Positions 1 through 7,429 of a stretch of 35,298 bases of DNA are shown here, piece after piece. The stretch spans positions 1-35,298 of the forward strand of contig DATLYJ010000107.1 in assembly GCA_035574915.1 (NCBI GenBank), given 5' to 3'. Positions within the stretch are counted from its first letter, which is position 1; every line of letters begins with the position of its first letter. The stretch is from Dehalococcoidia bacterium (GTDB taxonomy: Bacteria; Chloroflexota; Dehalococcoidia; DSTF01; WHTK01). The notes below the pieces were generated by a model. The model saw nothing but the letters and a program-made list of their open reading frames with translations, did not search any database and was not told the DNA's origin. A program made the position numbers and the translations under genes.

Positions 1-84
1 GGGCGGGCGCTGCGCGTGAACGAGGCCCGCGAGCGACCGCGCTTCGGCGGTGGTGGCGGCGGCGGAGGCTACGGCCGGCGCTAG
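1..84 (+). CDS. RNA-binding protein (RRM type), C-terminal end only
   Basis: This is the last 27 codons of a gene that begins before the window and ends at the TAG at 82-84. The readable peptide starts GRALRVNEARER and finishes with a run of eight glycines followed by YGRR. The first part matches the end of an RNA recognition motif as found in small bacterial glycine-rich RNA-binding proteins of the cyanobacterial Rbp type. The Gly-rich tail is the usual C-terminus of that family. Such proteins bind single-stranded RNA in the cytoplasm and are often cold-induced. The identification rests only on this short tail, but the combination is characteristic. The next gene is convergent and its stop codon lies four bases away. 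Confidence 0.7.
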   Translation, partial: GRALRVNEARERPRFGGGGGGGGYGRR

Positions 85-87
85 ACG

Positions 88-372
88 CTAATCCCGGCGC
101 TCGGTCAGTGGCACGAACGGCGTGAGGGCCAGGGCGGCGAGGAGACCGCCCGGCGCGATCGCGAGCGCATACTCCGGGTAGACGACAAGCAGCGCGAAGA
201 CCGTGACGTAGAGGGGTATCGAGACGATGGCCCAGCGCCAGAACGTCACGGTCAGGATGCGGCCGCAGACCTTGCACTCGTGGTCGACAAGGGGGCCCAT
301 GGAAAGCCGGCGCGCCAGCGTCATCGCCCGCGCGCCGCAGCCGGGGCAGGTTACGCTCGGCAACACCGTCAT
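88..372 (-). CDS. Small zinc-ribbon membrane protein, unknown function
   Basis: This is a 94-residue protein of unknown function. It opens with two cysteine pairs, CPGC at residues 9-12 and CKVC at about 33-36, spaced as in a zinc ribbon. Two hydrophobic segments follow, at about residues 45-66 and 68-88, and the protein ends in a short charged tail. The layout suggests a cytoplasmic metal-binding knuckle tethered to the membrane by a hairpin of two helices. The gene lies on the same strand as the VWA gene upstream, whose stop is 39 bases away, so the two are probably co-transcribed. I recognise no specific family beyond this architecture. Confidence 0.65.
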   Translation of the reverse strand: MTVLPSVTCPGCGARAMTLARRLSMGPLVDHECKVCGRILTVTFWRWAIVSIPLYVTVFALLVVYPEYALAIAPGGLLAALALTPFVPLTERRD

Positions 373-411
373 CGCTGTCTCACCAGCGCCGCGGGCGGCC
401 CTGCAGCACCC

Positions 412-1848
412 CTATTCCGATTCCACCACCAGCGCATGCGGCCCCACCTCAAGCGAGTCGCCCGGGCCGAGACTGAGCCAGGCGCCGCCTCCGTGGACGC
501 GTCCGTCTAGGCGGTGGAACATCAGCTTGCCGTCACGGTACCAGACGCGGGCGTACTCATCCGCGATCCCTTCGAGCCGGATGTGGCAGCCCTCCCGCGC
601 GCCGAGGGTCAGCGGCTCATCGCCGATCGGGTAGCGCTGCCCTTTGCTCGGGCCCCCGGCGACGACGAGGCTCAGGCGCGGGAAGGCGCCGTCGACTCGC
701 GGGCCCTCCGGCGCCGTCTTCAGCTCTGAAGCGGCACGGGCGGCGAGCACGGCGAGTTCGGCGGCGAGCTTCCGGTCCCTCACCTTCGCTTGCACATACC
801 GCCCGGAGACGGCTGTCACGCCCACGACCAGGATCGCCGCCAGGACGATGGCGATGAGCTGAGAGTTGTCGCTTTTGTCCGGCGGGGGCGGTAGCGGGGC
901 CACCTCCGCCGGCACGGCGGTCGGGTCGGGGATGGTGCGGCGGGTCGTGTAGTCGGCGCGAACCTCGAGGGTTCCCGAGCCAGTGTTTATGCGGAGGAAC
1001 AGCGAGCGCTGGCGGACGTCCGCGGGCGCCGAGGATTCGATGGTCAGGACGTACTGGCTGCGGAGCAGTTCCGCGAGCTGCTGATAGATACCTGGTATGG
1101 CGGCCGGCGTCGGGGCGGCGAAGAACGCGCCGCCGGTCTGGCCGGCCAGTTGCTCGAGATAGGCGCGGTCGATGCTCGGGCCCAGGCCGATCGCGTACAC
1201 CGGGACGCCAGCCTCGGCGGCGAGGCGCAGCGATTCGTCGCGGGAGACGGTCGATACACCGCCGAAGTCCTGCCCGTCCGAGAGCAGGATAATTGCCCGG
1301 CGGGCAAGGCTCGCCGAGCGGGCGACCTCGACGGAGCGCGCAACGCCGGTATAGAGGGCCGTGTTCCCGACTGCCTGAAGGCGGTCCACCTCCTGCAGGG
1401 CAGGCGTGCGGTCAAGGGCGAGCGCGGTAAGGACGTTGACGTTGTCGCTGAAGCTTATCAGGGCAGCCTGGTCGACGGGCTGGAGGCTGCGCAGAAAGGT
1501 CCCGGCCGCCGCCTTCGCCTGGGTGATGGCGTTGCCCGCCATGCTGCCGCTGGTGTCGATCGTGAGGACGACGGCGACGCCGATGCGCTGGTCGACGACG
1601 GACTGCACGCTGGCGACGTTGGCGGCCGCGCCGGTCTCTTCGGCCTGGAAGGCCCCGGCGCCGAGGCCGGTCACCGGCCGGCCGCCGACCTCCGCCACGC
1701 TGAGGACGACGCGCACGCGGGGGAAGTCCGAGTCGTCGACTTCGATGATGCGGGCGGTCTGGTGATTGTCGGCGCGGACGGGGGCGGCGGCAAAGACGGC
1801 GCTAATGAGGAGCGCGACGAGTACCGATAACTCCATGAGGCGTGACAC
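412..1848 (-). CDS. Secreted/membrane VWA-domain protein with C-terminal FHA-like domain
   Basis: Start: I choose the GTG at 1848, preceded at seven bases by GGGGAG. An ATG at 1836 is the alternative, and the open frame reaches 2193 without a better start. The 478-residue product has an N-terminal signal peptide (hydrophobic to about residue 22, cut near PVRA). A von Willebrand A domain follows at about 88-270 with a complete metal-ion site: DTSGSM at 98-103, the Thr in GNTALY, and SDGQD at 190-194. After a Pro-rich linker there is one membrane helix at about 330-348, then a basic segment and a C-terminal forkhead-associated-like domain at about 390-478. The topology places VWA outside and FHA inside. 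The FHA core is atypical: the usual GR reads GA, and the Ser-x-x-His pair is absent. VWA domains bind ligands through a metal ion; the partner here is unknown. Confidence 0.85.
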   Translation of the reverse strand: MSRLMELSVLVALLISAVFAAAPVRADNHQTARIIEVDDSDFPRVRVVLSVAEVGGRPVTGLGAGAFQAEETGAAANVASVQSVVDQRIGVAVVLTIDTSGSMAGNAITQAKAAAGTFLRSLQPVDQAALISFSDNVNVLTALALDRTPALQEVDRLQAVGNTALYTGVARSVEVARSASLARRAIILLSDGQDFGGVSTVSRDESLRLAAEAGVPVYAIGLGPSIDRAYLEQLAGQTGGAFFAAPTPAAIPGIYQQLAELLRSQYVLTIESSAPADVRQRSLFLRINTGSGTLEVRADYTTRRTIPDPTAVPAEVAPLPPPPDKSDNSQLIAIVLAAILVVGVTAVSGRYVQAKVRDRKLAAELAVLAARAASELKTAPEGPRVDGAFPRLSLVVAGGPSKGQRYPIGDEPLTLGAREGCHIRLEGIADEYARVWYRDGKLMFHRLDGRVHGGGAWLSLGPGDSLEVGPHALVVESE

Positions 1849-1914
1849 TAGTCGTCTCCCCGGCAGGGTGTCTCCAGTATGACAGACGGCGACGCCTACG
1901 AAAGGAAGCGGAAG

Positions 1915-2091
1915 ATGGCCGAGCAACCCCCGGCGAACTCCACCCCCGTGATTGACTTTGCACTGCGCGTGGAGTCCATCCGGCGCCGGCGGGCGCTGAC
2001 GCGCCTGCGGGAGGCCGTGCTCTCGCAATCGCCGGGGCTCCGCCGCGTCCATCGCGCGGTGCGGGCCCGGATCCTGGCCCGCGTGGCCTGA
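1915..2091 (+). CDS. Small basic hypothetical protein
   Basis: This is a 58-residue reading frame between the divergent VWA gene and the minus-strand peptide gene. I take the ATG at 1915 as start because AAGGAAGCGGAAG lies directly before it. An in-frame ATG at 1879 would add twelve residues. The product is Arg-rich in its second half, with repeated RxRR-type segments and a predicted amphipathic helix around LTRLREAVLSQSP. I recognise no family. It could be spurious, since long frames are frequent in DNA of this GC content. The absence of any other gene on either strand here and the purine-rich leader argue mildly for it. Confidence 0.35.
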   Translation: MAEQPPANSTPVIDFALRVESIRRRRALTRLREAVLSQSPGLRRVHRAVRARILARVA

Positions 2092-2116
2092 GCCGGGTGT
2101 TAAACGCATCACACTA

Positions 2117-2218
2117 TTAGGGTTTTTGCCTAATTGACAACCCGAGGATTTGGCCCAGAATGTCGCTAAGCGATCGTAGGGCGGGGACGACAATCTGGGG
2201 CAACTTCAGGGCCTTCAT
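2117..2218 (-). CDS. 33-residue peptide with very strong ribosome binding site
   Basis: On the minus strand, TGAGGAGGCAGCG precedes the ATG at 2218. This gives a near-perfect Shine-Dalgarno (GAGGAGG) with six-base spacing. The reading frame runs 33 codons to the TAA at 2117. The peptide starts MKALKLPQIVV, continues with a leucine/isoleucine-rich amphipathic stretch and ends in SIRQKP. It carries several Lys/Arg and could associate with a membrane. The same frame is open upstream to about 2458, but the start signal fits this ATG. It lies divergent from the ECF sigma gene at 2349. No family is recognised. Possible roles include a leader or regulatory peptide, a type I toxin-like peptide, or chance. 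Confidence 0.45.
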   Translation of the reverse strand: MKALKLPQIVVPALRSLSDILGQILGLSIRQKP

Positions 2219-2348
2219 TCGCTGCCTCCTCAGATAATCTGTAACGCTGGACAGCCCCACTCGTTCTGCCTGATAGATCACCCCTTTATGGCGCAGGGCG
2301 CACGCTCGGGGGATCGCGGTCGCAGTTGGGACCGCCAGGGAGGGCGAT

Positions 2349-2900
2349 GTGGCGGCGACAGTATCAGTCGCACTGCCGGCTACAGCGGCGACCGGGGCGC
2401 GCGAAACCACTGCAGCACCTCTAGATGAAGCGACCTGGTCGAAAATCTTCGACGACAACTACGCCCTGATATATCGCTACGCCCACGCGCGCCTAGGCTG
2501 CCGCGAGGACGCCGAGGAACTGGCCTCGCAGGTGTTCCTGGAGGCGCTGCGCAGCATCCACCTCTACAAACCCACCGACAAGCCTATCCTTGCCTGGCTC
2601 TACGGCATCGCCCGGAATCTGGTCGCGAACCACGTCCGGCGCAAGCAGCGAGCGAAGGCGGCGTACGACACGTTCGCGCAGAAGCTGTCGCTCCCTGCCG
2701 GGGACTTCATCGTCGACCGGCTGGCACTATCGCAGGCGCTGGGCAAGCTCACGCCGGAGCAGCGGGACGTAATCGTGATGCGCTTCATATCCGGCCTGTC
2801 GACGCCGGAGATCGCCGCGGCCATGGGCCGCAAAGAGGGGGCGATCTATTCGCTCCAGGTGCGCGCCCTTGCGTCACTGAGGAAAGTTCTTTCATCTTAA
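2349..2900 (+). CDS. ECF-type RNA polymerase sigma factor
   Basis: This is a 183-residue sigma-70 family protein of the extracytoplasmic-function group, which directs RNA polymerase to a specific promoter set. An Ala/Thr-rich N-terminal extension covers about residues 1-28. Region 2 follows at about 35-100, including the AEELASQVFLEAL core-binding helix and the WLYGIARNLVANHVRR promoter-melting segment. Region 4 is at about 128-180, with TPEQRDVIVMRFISGLS and the helix-turn-helix TPEIAAAMGRKEGAIYSL. The GTG start at 2349 has GGGAGGG four bases upstream. The next gene, 60 bases downstream, encodes a short protein resembling the start of anti-sigma-like DUF5667 proteins, an arrangement common for ECF factors in Chloroflexota. 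The target regulon cannot be read from this window. Confidence 0.93.
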   Translation: MAATVSVALPATAATGARETTAAPLDEATWSKIFDDNYALIYRYAHARLGCREDAEELASQVFLEALRSIHLYKPTDKPILAWLYGIARNLVANHVRRKQRAKAAYDTFAQKLSLPAGDFIVDRLALSQALGKLTPEQRDVIVMRFISGLSTPEIAAAMGRKEGAIYSLQVRALASLRKVLSS

Positions 2901-2960
2901 ACCGCTAGGCTGCCGACAGAACGCGCGCGTTCTGACCATGTATATGCCAGAAAAGCCGCC

Positions 2961-3206
2961 ATGCGGAGACGAGACCTGCGCGCTCTTGCCGAGTGCTACA
3001 AGATAATCGAGGCCACGGGCGACCTTGCCCTCTGCCGCAAGCTGTACCCGGAGGTCATGGACCGCCTGGTGAAGGACGTGAAGCTCCAGACGCGCCTCGC
3101 CGCCTTCAAGGCGCCGGAACCCGAAGCCAGCGCGTCCGCGCGCGCGGCCCTGCTGGAGGCGCTGAAGGCCGCCCAGCGGGGCGGGAATGGCGCCGGCGCC
3201 AAGTAA
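2961..3206 (+). CDS. Short DUF5667-like protein, possible anti-sigma partner
   Basis: This is an 81-residue soluble protein encoded 60 bases after the ECF sigma gene on the same strand. Its pattern is LRALAECYKIIEATGDLALC, then RKLYPEVMDRL, then a Pro/Glu segment, then an Ala-rich helix ARAALLEALKAA. This resembles the N-terminus of DUF5667-type proteins that accompany ECF sigma factors (a helix, a gap, a CxxxYPE-like motif, a second helix, and a PEPxxxARxRLL motif). The long periplasmic part and membrane helix of those proteins are missing. If the resemblance is real, it may bind the sigma factor or be a remnant. The similarity is my pattern reading and is not verified by a search. Confidence 0.6.
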   Translation: MRRRDLRALAECYKIIEATGDLALCRKLYPEVMDRLVKDVKLQTRLAAFKAPEPEASASARAALLEALKAAQRGGNGAGAK

Positions 3207-3288
3207 GCTGCACTCCGTCACGCCACCCTAATTCTCTCGACGCAGCCAGCCGATAATCTTGTTAGACTCGGCACGAGAGGATGGCGGC

Positions 3289-3486
3289 GTGAGCATCAAC
3301 CCTTGGCTCCTGGGCCTCGTGGTGGCGATAGGCTCGTACGCTGGCTGCGAGTTGGCGAACGTACGCGAAGTCGCAGTCGCCATCGGGCTCTTTTCGTTTA
3401 TGAACGGTTTCGGCGCCTGGCTGCTGGTCACGGTTACGAAGAACCTGATCGCGGTACTCAAAGGCGGCCACATTCGCTTCTACTAG
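3289..3486 (+). CDS. Small two-helix membrane protein, unknown function
   Basis: This is a 65-residue protein starting at the GTG at 3289, which has GAGAGG eight bases upstream. An ATG at 3259 in the same frame is possible but has no ribosome binding site and would add a charged leader. The product has two hydrophobic helices, at about residues 5-22 and 30-50, joined by a short loop with Cys and Glu, and a basic C-terminus ending in HIRFY. No family is recognised. It follows the sigma/DUF5667-like pair by about 80 bases and could belong to the same transcript. Confidence 0.6.
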   Translation: MSINPWLLGLVVAIGSYAGCELANVREVAVAIGLFSFMNGFGAWLLVTVTKNLIAVLKGGHIRFY

Positions 3487-3655
3487 TTAGCCGGGCGGGT
3501 TAGATACCTGCTGAAAGACCTAGGCCCGGCGAAAACGGCGCGGCCTCGACCATCTAGGAGTGATGGGTCGACGCAGCGCTGGTTCGTCTAGGCATTTGGC
3601 CCTCGCCTGTTGGCTGTTGGCGCCTTTGCCGGTGCCTGGGACTCGGTAACCCGGA
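3487..3655 (+). other. Leader region upstream of the membrane sugar-transfer genes, with inverted repeats
   Basis: This 169-base gap has no credible gene. It contains a 7-base inverted repeat, GCCGGGC at 3490-3496 and GCCCGGC at 3534-3540. A second potential hairpin around 3547-3573 pairs CGACCATC with GATGGGTCG with one bulged base. It could be a structured 5' leader for the gene at 3656. I could not match it to a known riboswitch class, and no clear -35/-10 pair is visible. Confidence 0.3.
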
Positions 3656-5251
3656 ATGTCCGCGCTCGAATCTCAGGTGCAGGCCTCCGCGCCAGCTGTG
3701 CCAGTTCCTGGGTCCCTGGACCTCGTTGTTGCCCGCACCGGGCTTGACGCCCGTCGCTTTGCCTTCATCTCGCTTTGCCTGGCGTTCTTGTCGATGGGCC
3801 TGGTCGGTTATACCGACCTTGACTACTGGTGGCATCTGAGCACCGGGCAGTACATATTCGAGACTCAGTCAATCCCTCAAACCGACCCATTCTCGTTCAC
3901 TGCCGCCGGCAAGGACTGGGTCGCCCATGAGTGGCTTTCTGAGCTGGCCATCTATGTGGTGCAGGCCATCGGCGGCTATGCCGCGAACGTGGCCGTCTTT
4001 ACTGCCGCGGGACTGACAGCGCTGGTCGTTGGATACCGCACGGTCCTTTCGTTTGGCGTTTCCCGGCGGCTTGGGGTCGGGCTCTTCTTCTGGGCAGGGC
4101 TCCTCTTTGCAGGCTTCTGGACCGTACGGCCGCAGCTCTTTACGTTTGCGCTCTTCTCTGTATTCTTGGCCGTTCTGTTTGCCCACAGGAGGGGTAAGAA
4201 CCGCCTTTGGCTGCTCCCTCCACTGATGGTGTTATGGGCAAACCTTCACCTTGGATTTACATATGGGCTCGCTCTGGTCGGGCTGTACGCCGTCGCGACC
4301 ACCTTCGAGCGCGTCCGCTGGTCAGAGGCGCGCGACCTAAAGGCAATCTACCTTACGCTCGCAGGCTGCGTACTGGCCACGTTCCTGACTCCGTATCCGG
4401 GGGAGCTTCTACTGTATCCGCTCGGCTACTTCGAGTCCGGTACGGCCACGTCCCAGATTGCGGAGTGGCGATCGCCCGACTTCCACCAGCCGTTCATGAT
4501 CCCCCTGGCGATTTCCATTCTCACATTTGCTGCGATTGGGTTGTTCAAGCGGCCGCATGACGCCTTTGTGCCATTGCTGGGCCTTGTCTTCACGTTTCTG
4601 GCTCTGTCGTCCGTCCGCAACCAGCCGCTGTTCGCGCTTGTCTTTATCGTTGTGATTGCAGCGCTGCGCGAAGGGGAGTCACTGCGCGAGGCGGGGGTGA
4701 CGCCGCTGCGGCGGATGAGGCTCCACCTGGCCGGGCTCGTTCTCGTAGCGGCAGCCCTGACCATTGTCTTCCTGATGAGGCCGCAGTATTCGCAGCTCCG
4801 CGAGACAGCGAATCTAGATGGGCTCATCAAGTACCCCGTCGCTGGGGCCGATTTCATCCGAGAGCGATACCCTGACGCGCGCCTATTCAACGAGTACGCG
4901 TGGGGAGGATTCCTGATCCACCGGCTCTATCCACAAAAGGTCTTCATCGACGGTCGTAACGACTTCTACGGCCCGACAATCATGAGCGACTACCGAAAGG
5001 TCGTAGGCGGCAGGCCGGAATGGCAGTCCATCCTGGACAAATATGGCGTTGACGTAGCCATCGTCCTGAAGGACTCGGCCCTTGCTCAACTCCTTCGAGA
5101 GAGTGACGAGGTGTGGCGGCTGGAGTTTACAGGAGAAAGGGAGGCTGTCTTCGTCCGATCCGGACGCTCGCTGCGTGACGACGCGGGCCGTTGCATGTGG
5201 CCTGGCGAGGGCAGCTCATTCGTATCCTCAGGGTGCCCTAATGGCGGCTGA
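3656..5251 (+). CDS. Polytopic membrane protein, GT-C-like glycosyltransferase candidate
   Basis: This is a 531-residue protein with about ten to twelve hydrophobic segments. The first external loop carries DLDYWWHLSTG (Asp54 and Asp56) and then IPQTDPFSF and AHEWLSE. This signature is frequent in large uncharacterised membrane proteins of Chloroflexota and actinobacteria that resemble GT-C glycosyltransferases. In GT-C enzymes, acidic residues in the first loop bind the metal and lipid-phosphate sugar donor. After the last membrane segment (near residue 375), a soluble C-terminal domain contains NEYAWGGFLIHRLYPQ and FIDGRNDFYG, also typical of this group. Its end overlaps the next gene by 11 bases. 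Transfer of a sugar from a polyprenyl-phosphate donor outside the membrane is inferred from architecture only. Confidence 0.75.
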   Translation: MSALESQVQASAPAVPVPGSLDLVVARTGLDARRFAFISLCLAFLSMGLVGYTDLDYWWHLSTGQYIFETQSIPQTDPFSFTAAGKDWVAHEWLSELAIYVVQAIGGYAANVAVFTAAGLTALVVGYRTVLSFGVSRRLGVGLFFWAGLLFAGFWTVRPQLFTFALFSVFLAVLFAHRRGKNRLWLLPPLMVLWANLHLGFTYGLALVGLYAVATTFERVRWSEARDLKAIYLTLAGCVLATFLTPYPGELLLYPLGYFESGTATSQIAEWRSPDFHQPFMIPLAISILTFAAIGLFKRPHDAFVPLLGLVFTFLALSSVRNQPLFALVFIVVIAALREGESLREAGVTPLRRMRLHLAGLVLVAAALTIVFLMRPQYSQLRETANLDGLIKYPVAGADFIRERYPDARLFNEYAWGGFLIHRLYPQKVFIDGRNDFYGPTIMSDYRKVVGGRPEWQSILDKYGVDVAIVLKDSALAQLLRESDEVWRLEFTGEREAVFVRSGRSLRDDAGRCMWPGEGSSFVSSGCPNGG

Positions 5252-5729
5252 TCCTGCGGCGGGGGCCCGGATCGGCCGCGTAGGGTATGCGCTCCCGATC
5301 CTGCCATCCCTGGCCGATGCTGCCATCGGCCGCCATCAGGGCCTCCTTGCGAAGGTCCTGAGATACATGGTCATCGGCCTGGCGGTAACGGCGGTCTATG
5401 ACCTGGCCGTGGTCATATTGACGCACTGGCAGGGGGTTGCTGCGCTGGAGTCGGCGGTCATTGCGTATTGCCTGGCGGCCCCGTTCTCGTACCTTGGGCA
5501 CCGCTTCTATACGTTTTGCTCCGATGCGAAGGTCCGGCCGGAGCTCACGAGGTTCTTACTTGCCGCTCCTTGGAGTTTTGCGGCCTCTCTTGCAGGGATG
5601 TTTGTCATGACCTCGTTGCTCGGGCTGCCGGCAATAGCTGGAGCGCTCGCGGCAACAGTGCTGGTCCCTCTGGGGAACTTTCTGATCTTGAGCTACAGGG
5701 TCTTCCTTCCGAGTCCTGCGGGGTCCTGA
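5241..5729 (+). CDS. GtrA-like membrane protein
   Basis: This is a 162-residue protein starting at the ATG at 5241, inside the end of the preceding gene. The longer open frame back to 5082 would overlap that gene by 170 bases and is unlikely. Four membrane helices run from about residue 40 to 155, with VLRYMVIGLAVTAVYDLAVV as the first. A conserved-looking SYLGHRFYTF segment sits in the middle, where GtrA-family proteins carry their N-x-R-x-F/Y-x-F motif. GtrA-like proteins assist translocation or transfer of polyprenyl-phosphate-linked sugars across the membrane. The position between two GT-C-like genes, with an 11-base overlap on one side and immediate adjacency on the other, supports a joint role in surface glycan assembly. 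Confidence 0.8.
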   Translation: MAADPAAGARIGRVGYALPILPSLADAAIGRHQGLLAKVLRYMVIGLAVTAVYDLAVVILTHWQGVAALESAVIAYCLAAPFSYLGHRFYTFCSDAKVRPELTRFLLAAPWSFAASLAGMFVMTSLLGLPAIAGALAATVLVPLGNFLILSYRVFLPSPAGS

Positions 5730-7301
5730 TTGTCCGGCTCCGCGTTCAGCCGCCGAGCACGGTTGCCACGCCCAGGCGGTCGGCGATGGGTCCTCCCGGC
5801 GGCGTGGCCGAGCTCGTTGGACTTCGCCACCCCGGTGGCGGTCGCCGTCATCACCCTAGCGGCTTTGCTCGCGAGGCTGGCGCTGGTGACCAGTACAGAC
5901 TTTCCACTCGGCGACGGTGGGCTCTTCTACGCAATGGTGGAGGACCTTCGGGCTAACCGTTTTTCGCTGCCGGCGTTCACATCCTATAACGACAGCGAGA
6001 TCCCGTTCGCTTACTCCCCACTGTCTTTCTATGTCGCCGCAGCAATGGGAAGCATTGGTGTTTCCACGCTTGATTCGCTCAGGTTCCTGCCGCTTACGGT
6101 AGGCGCGGCGGCAATCCCGGCTTTCTACCTTTTCGCGAAAGCAGTGCACATGAAGGGCTCTACAGCCCTTATTGCGACCTCTTTGTTCGCGTTTGCGACC
6201 TCCTTCGGGTGGACGATTCTAGGCGGTGGCCTCACGCGTACATTTGGCATCTTCTTTGGGTTACTCGCCATGTATCACCTATACGTGCTGACCTCGCGAG
6301 ATGGGTCGCTGAAGCGAGTAATGCTAGCCGGTGCGTTCGTGGCACTGACTCTACTTTCGCATCAGCAATTGGCATGGACGGTTAGCGTTGCCTTTGGCCT
6401 CATGCTTGTCGCACTCACTCCGCGCTTCTCCTGGCGCTCTCTTGGTCCTCCGTTCGCAGTCACGATCATCGTATTGGCACTTACGGCGCCCTGGTGGCTG
6501 TCAGTAATCAGTACACATGGCACAGGTCCCTTTCGTGCGGAGTTCGCCGCCGGCAGTTTCTCGCCGCTGCGCGCCGTCGTAGGAATAGTCTCACTCGTCG
6601 TCGCAAGGAGGTCATTTCCCCTGGCCTTTTTGATCGCGCTCCTGTACCTGGAGGGGCGCAGTCTCGAGTACGCCTGGATCTTCGGCCTGAGTTTGGTGAC
6701 GGGCTCCCTACTGGCGGACACGTGGGCTCTGGCTTCTCGGCGCCGGGGTCCGGGAGGCGGGGGCCTGAGGGGCCGCCCTGCCGCAATGGCAGGGCTAGCG
6801 ATGCTAACCATCGTCTGGCTGATACCCGCCTGGAGCGCCGTGGAGATTTCCCACAGCCGTGCAGGGGCTCACAGGCCGGCATTCGAATGGGTCTCAGCCA
6901 ACACGCCCGATGGTAGCCGCTTCATCGTCATTGGCGACGGACGTCACTGGTCCGTCGACTTCGCCGGCGAATGGTTTCCCGTTCTCGCGCGGCGCGAGAA
7001 CGTCGCCACGGTCCAGGGCAGCGAGTGGCTGCGCGGCTCCGAGGGGTTCCATAGCCGAGTCGACCGCCACCGAGAGATGCAGCGCTGTAAGGTGCTCTCG
7101 GTGGAGTGCCTGGACGAGTGGCAGAGGTCCGCGCCCGCAAGCTTCAGTCACGTTCTGATTGACACCGGCTCCTGCTGCCTCCGTCTGCGGAAGTCACTTG
7201 AGACGTCTGGCAAATACAGGCTCGTCTACGAGGGCAAGCATGAGCAAATTTACGAAGTGGCGAGCGACCAAAATCCTCGTCTCCGGGCCATATCTGAGTG
7301 A
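5730..7301 (+). CDS. Polytopic GT-C-like glycosyltransferase
   Basis: This is a 523-residue membrane protein that begins directly after the GtrA-like stop. The first available start is the TTG at 5730, preceded by GGGG, which gives an Arg-rich N-terminus before the first helix at about residue 35. The first external loop contains FPLGDGGLFYAMVEDL (Asp62, Glu71, Asp72), the acidic motif of GT-C enzymes related to family 39 and arabinosyl/mannosyltransferases. About ten further helices follow. The soluble C-terminal part from about residue 385 contains FEWVSANTPDGSRFIVIG, a segment seen in archaeal and bacterial oligosaccharyl-transferase-like proteins. Sugar and acceptor are unknown. The flp pilin gene starts 128 bases downstream, so pilin or surface glycosylation is a reasonable guess. 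Confidence 0.78.
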   Translation: MSGSAFSRRARLPRPGGRRWVLPAAWPSSLDFATPVAVAVITLAALLARLALVTSTDFPLGDGGLFYAMVEDLRANRFSLPAFTSYNDSEIPFAYSPLSFYVAAAMGSIGVSTLDSLRFLPLTVGAAAIPAFYLFAKAVHMKGSTALIATSLFAFATSFGWTILGGGLTRTFGIFFGLLAMYHLYVLTSRDGSLKRVMLAGAFVALTLLSHQQLAWTVSVAFGLMLVALTPRFSWRSLGPPFAVTIIVLALTAPWWLSVISTHGTGPFRAEFAAGSFSPLRAVVGIVSLVVARRSFPLAFLIALLYLEGRSLEYAWIFGLSLVTGSLLADTWALASRRRGPGGGGLRGRPAAMAGLAMLTIVWLIPAWSAVEISHSRAGAHRPAFEWVSANTPDGSRFIVIGDGRHWSVDFAGEWFPVLARRENVATVQGSEWLRGSEGFHSRVDRHREMQRCKVLSVECLDEWQRSAPASFSHVLIDTGSCCLRLRKSLETSGKYRLVYEGKHEQIYEVASDQNPRLRAISE

Positions 7302-7429
7302 CACTGACCGCCATGGTGACAGGCGGGGGCACCGGAGGTGAAACCGAGAGGAAAGCACTTCAGCGGAAAGCCAGAAGCGCCGGTCCGGACAGGGCCGGAG
7401 CACAAAGTTCAGGGAGGAACGAACTCTAC
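7302..7429 (+). promoter_or_regulatory. Probable leader of the Tad/Flp pilus operon
   Basis: This 128-base gap lies between the last sugar-transfer gene and the first pilin gene. It is purine-rich and ends with AGGGAGG at 7411-7417, a good ribosome binding site about a dozen bases before the pilin ATG. It contains short potential stems (CGGTCC/GGCC-type around 7380-7398). No sigma-A promoter is evident, so either the operon is read through from upstream or an alternative sigma factor is used. Confidence 0.3.

Noticed and set aside
1849-2193. N-terminal extension of the VWA protein up to 2193
   Set aside because: The extended part is low in typical protein composition and would precede a clear signal peptide; a GTG with a good ribosome binding site is at 1848.
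2219-2458. Longer frame upstream of the 33-residue peptide, overlapping the sigma gene on the other strand
   Set aside because: It runs antisense into the sigma gene, and the only good start signal is the ATG at 2218.
3487-3655. Cyclic-di-GMP-I type riboswitch
   Set aside because: GACGCA and GGTAACCCGG are reminiscent, but the 5' half of the motif is missing and the spacing does not fit.
7302-7429. Cyclic-di-GMP riboswitch in the pilin leader
   Set aside because: Some short pieces (GGAAAGCC, GAAACC) recall the class, but the core GGCAAACC and the paired helices could not be found.
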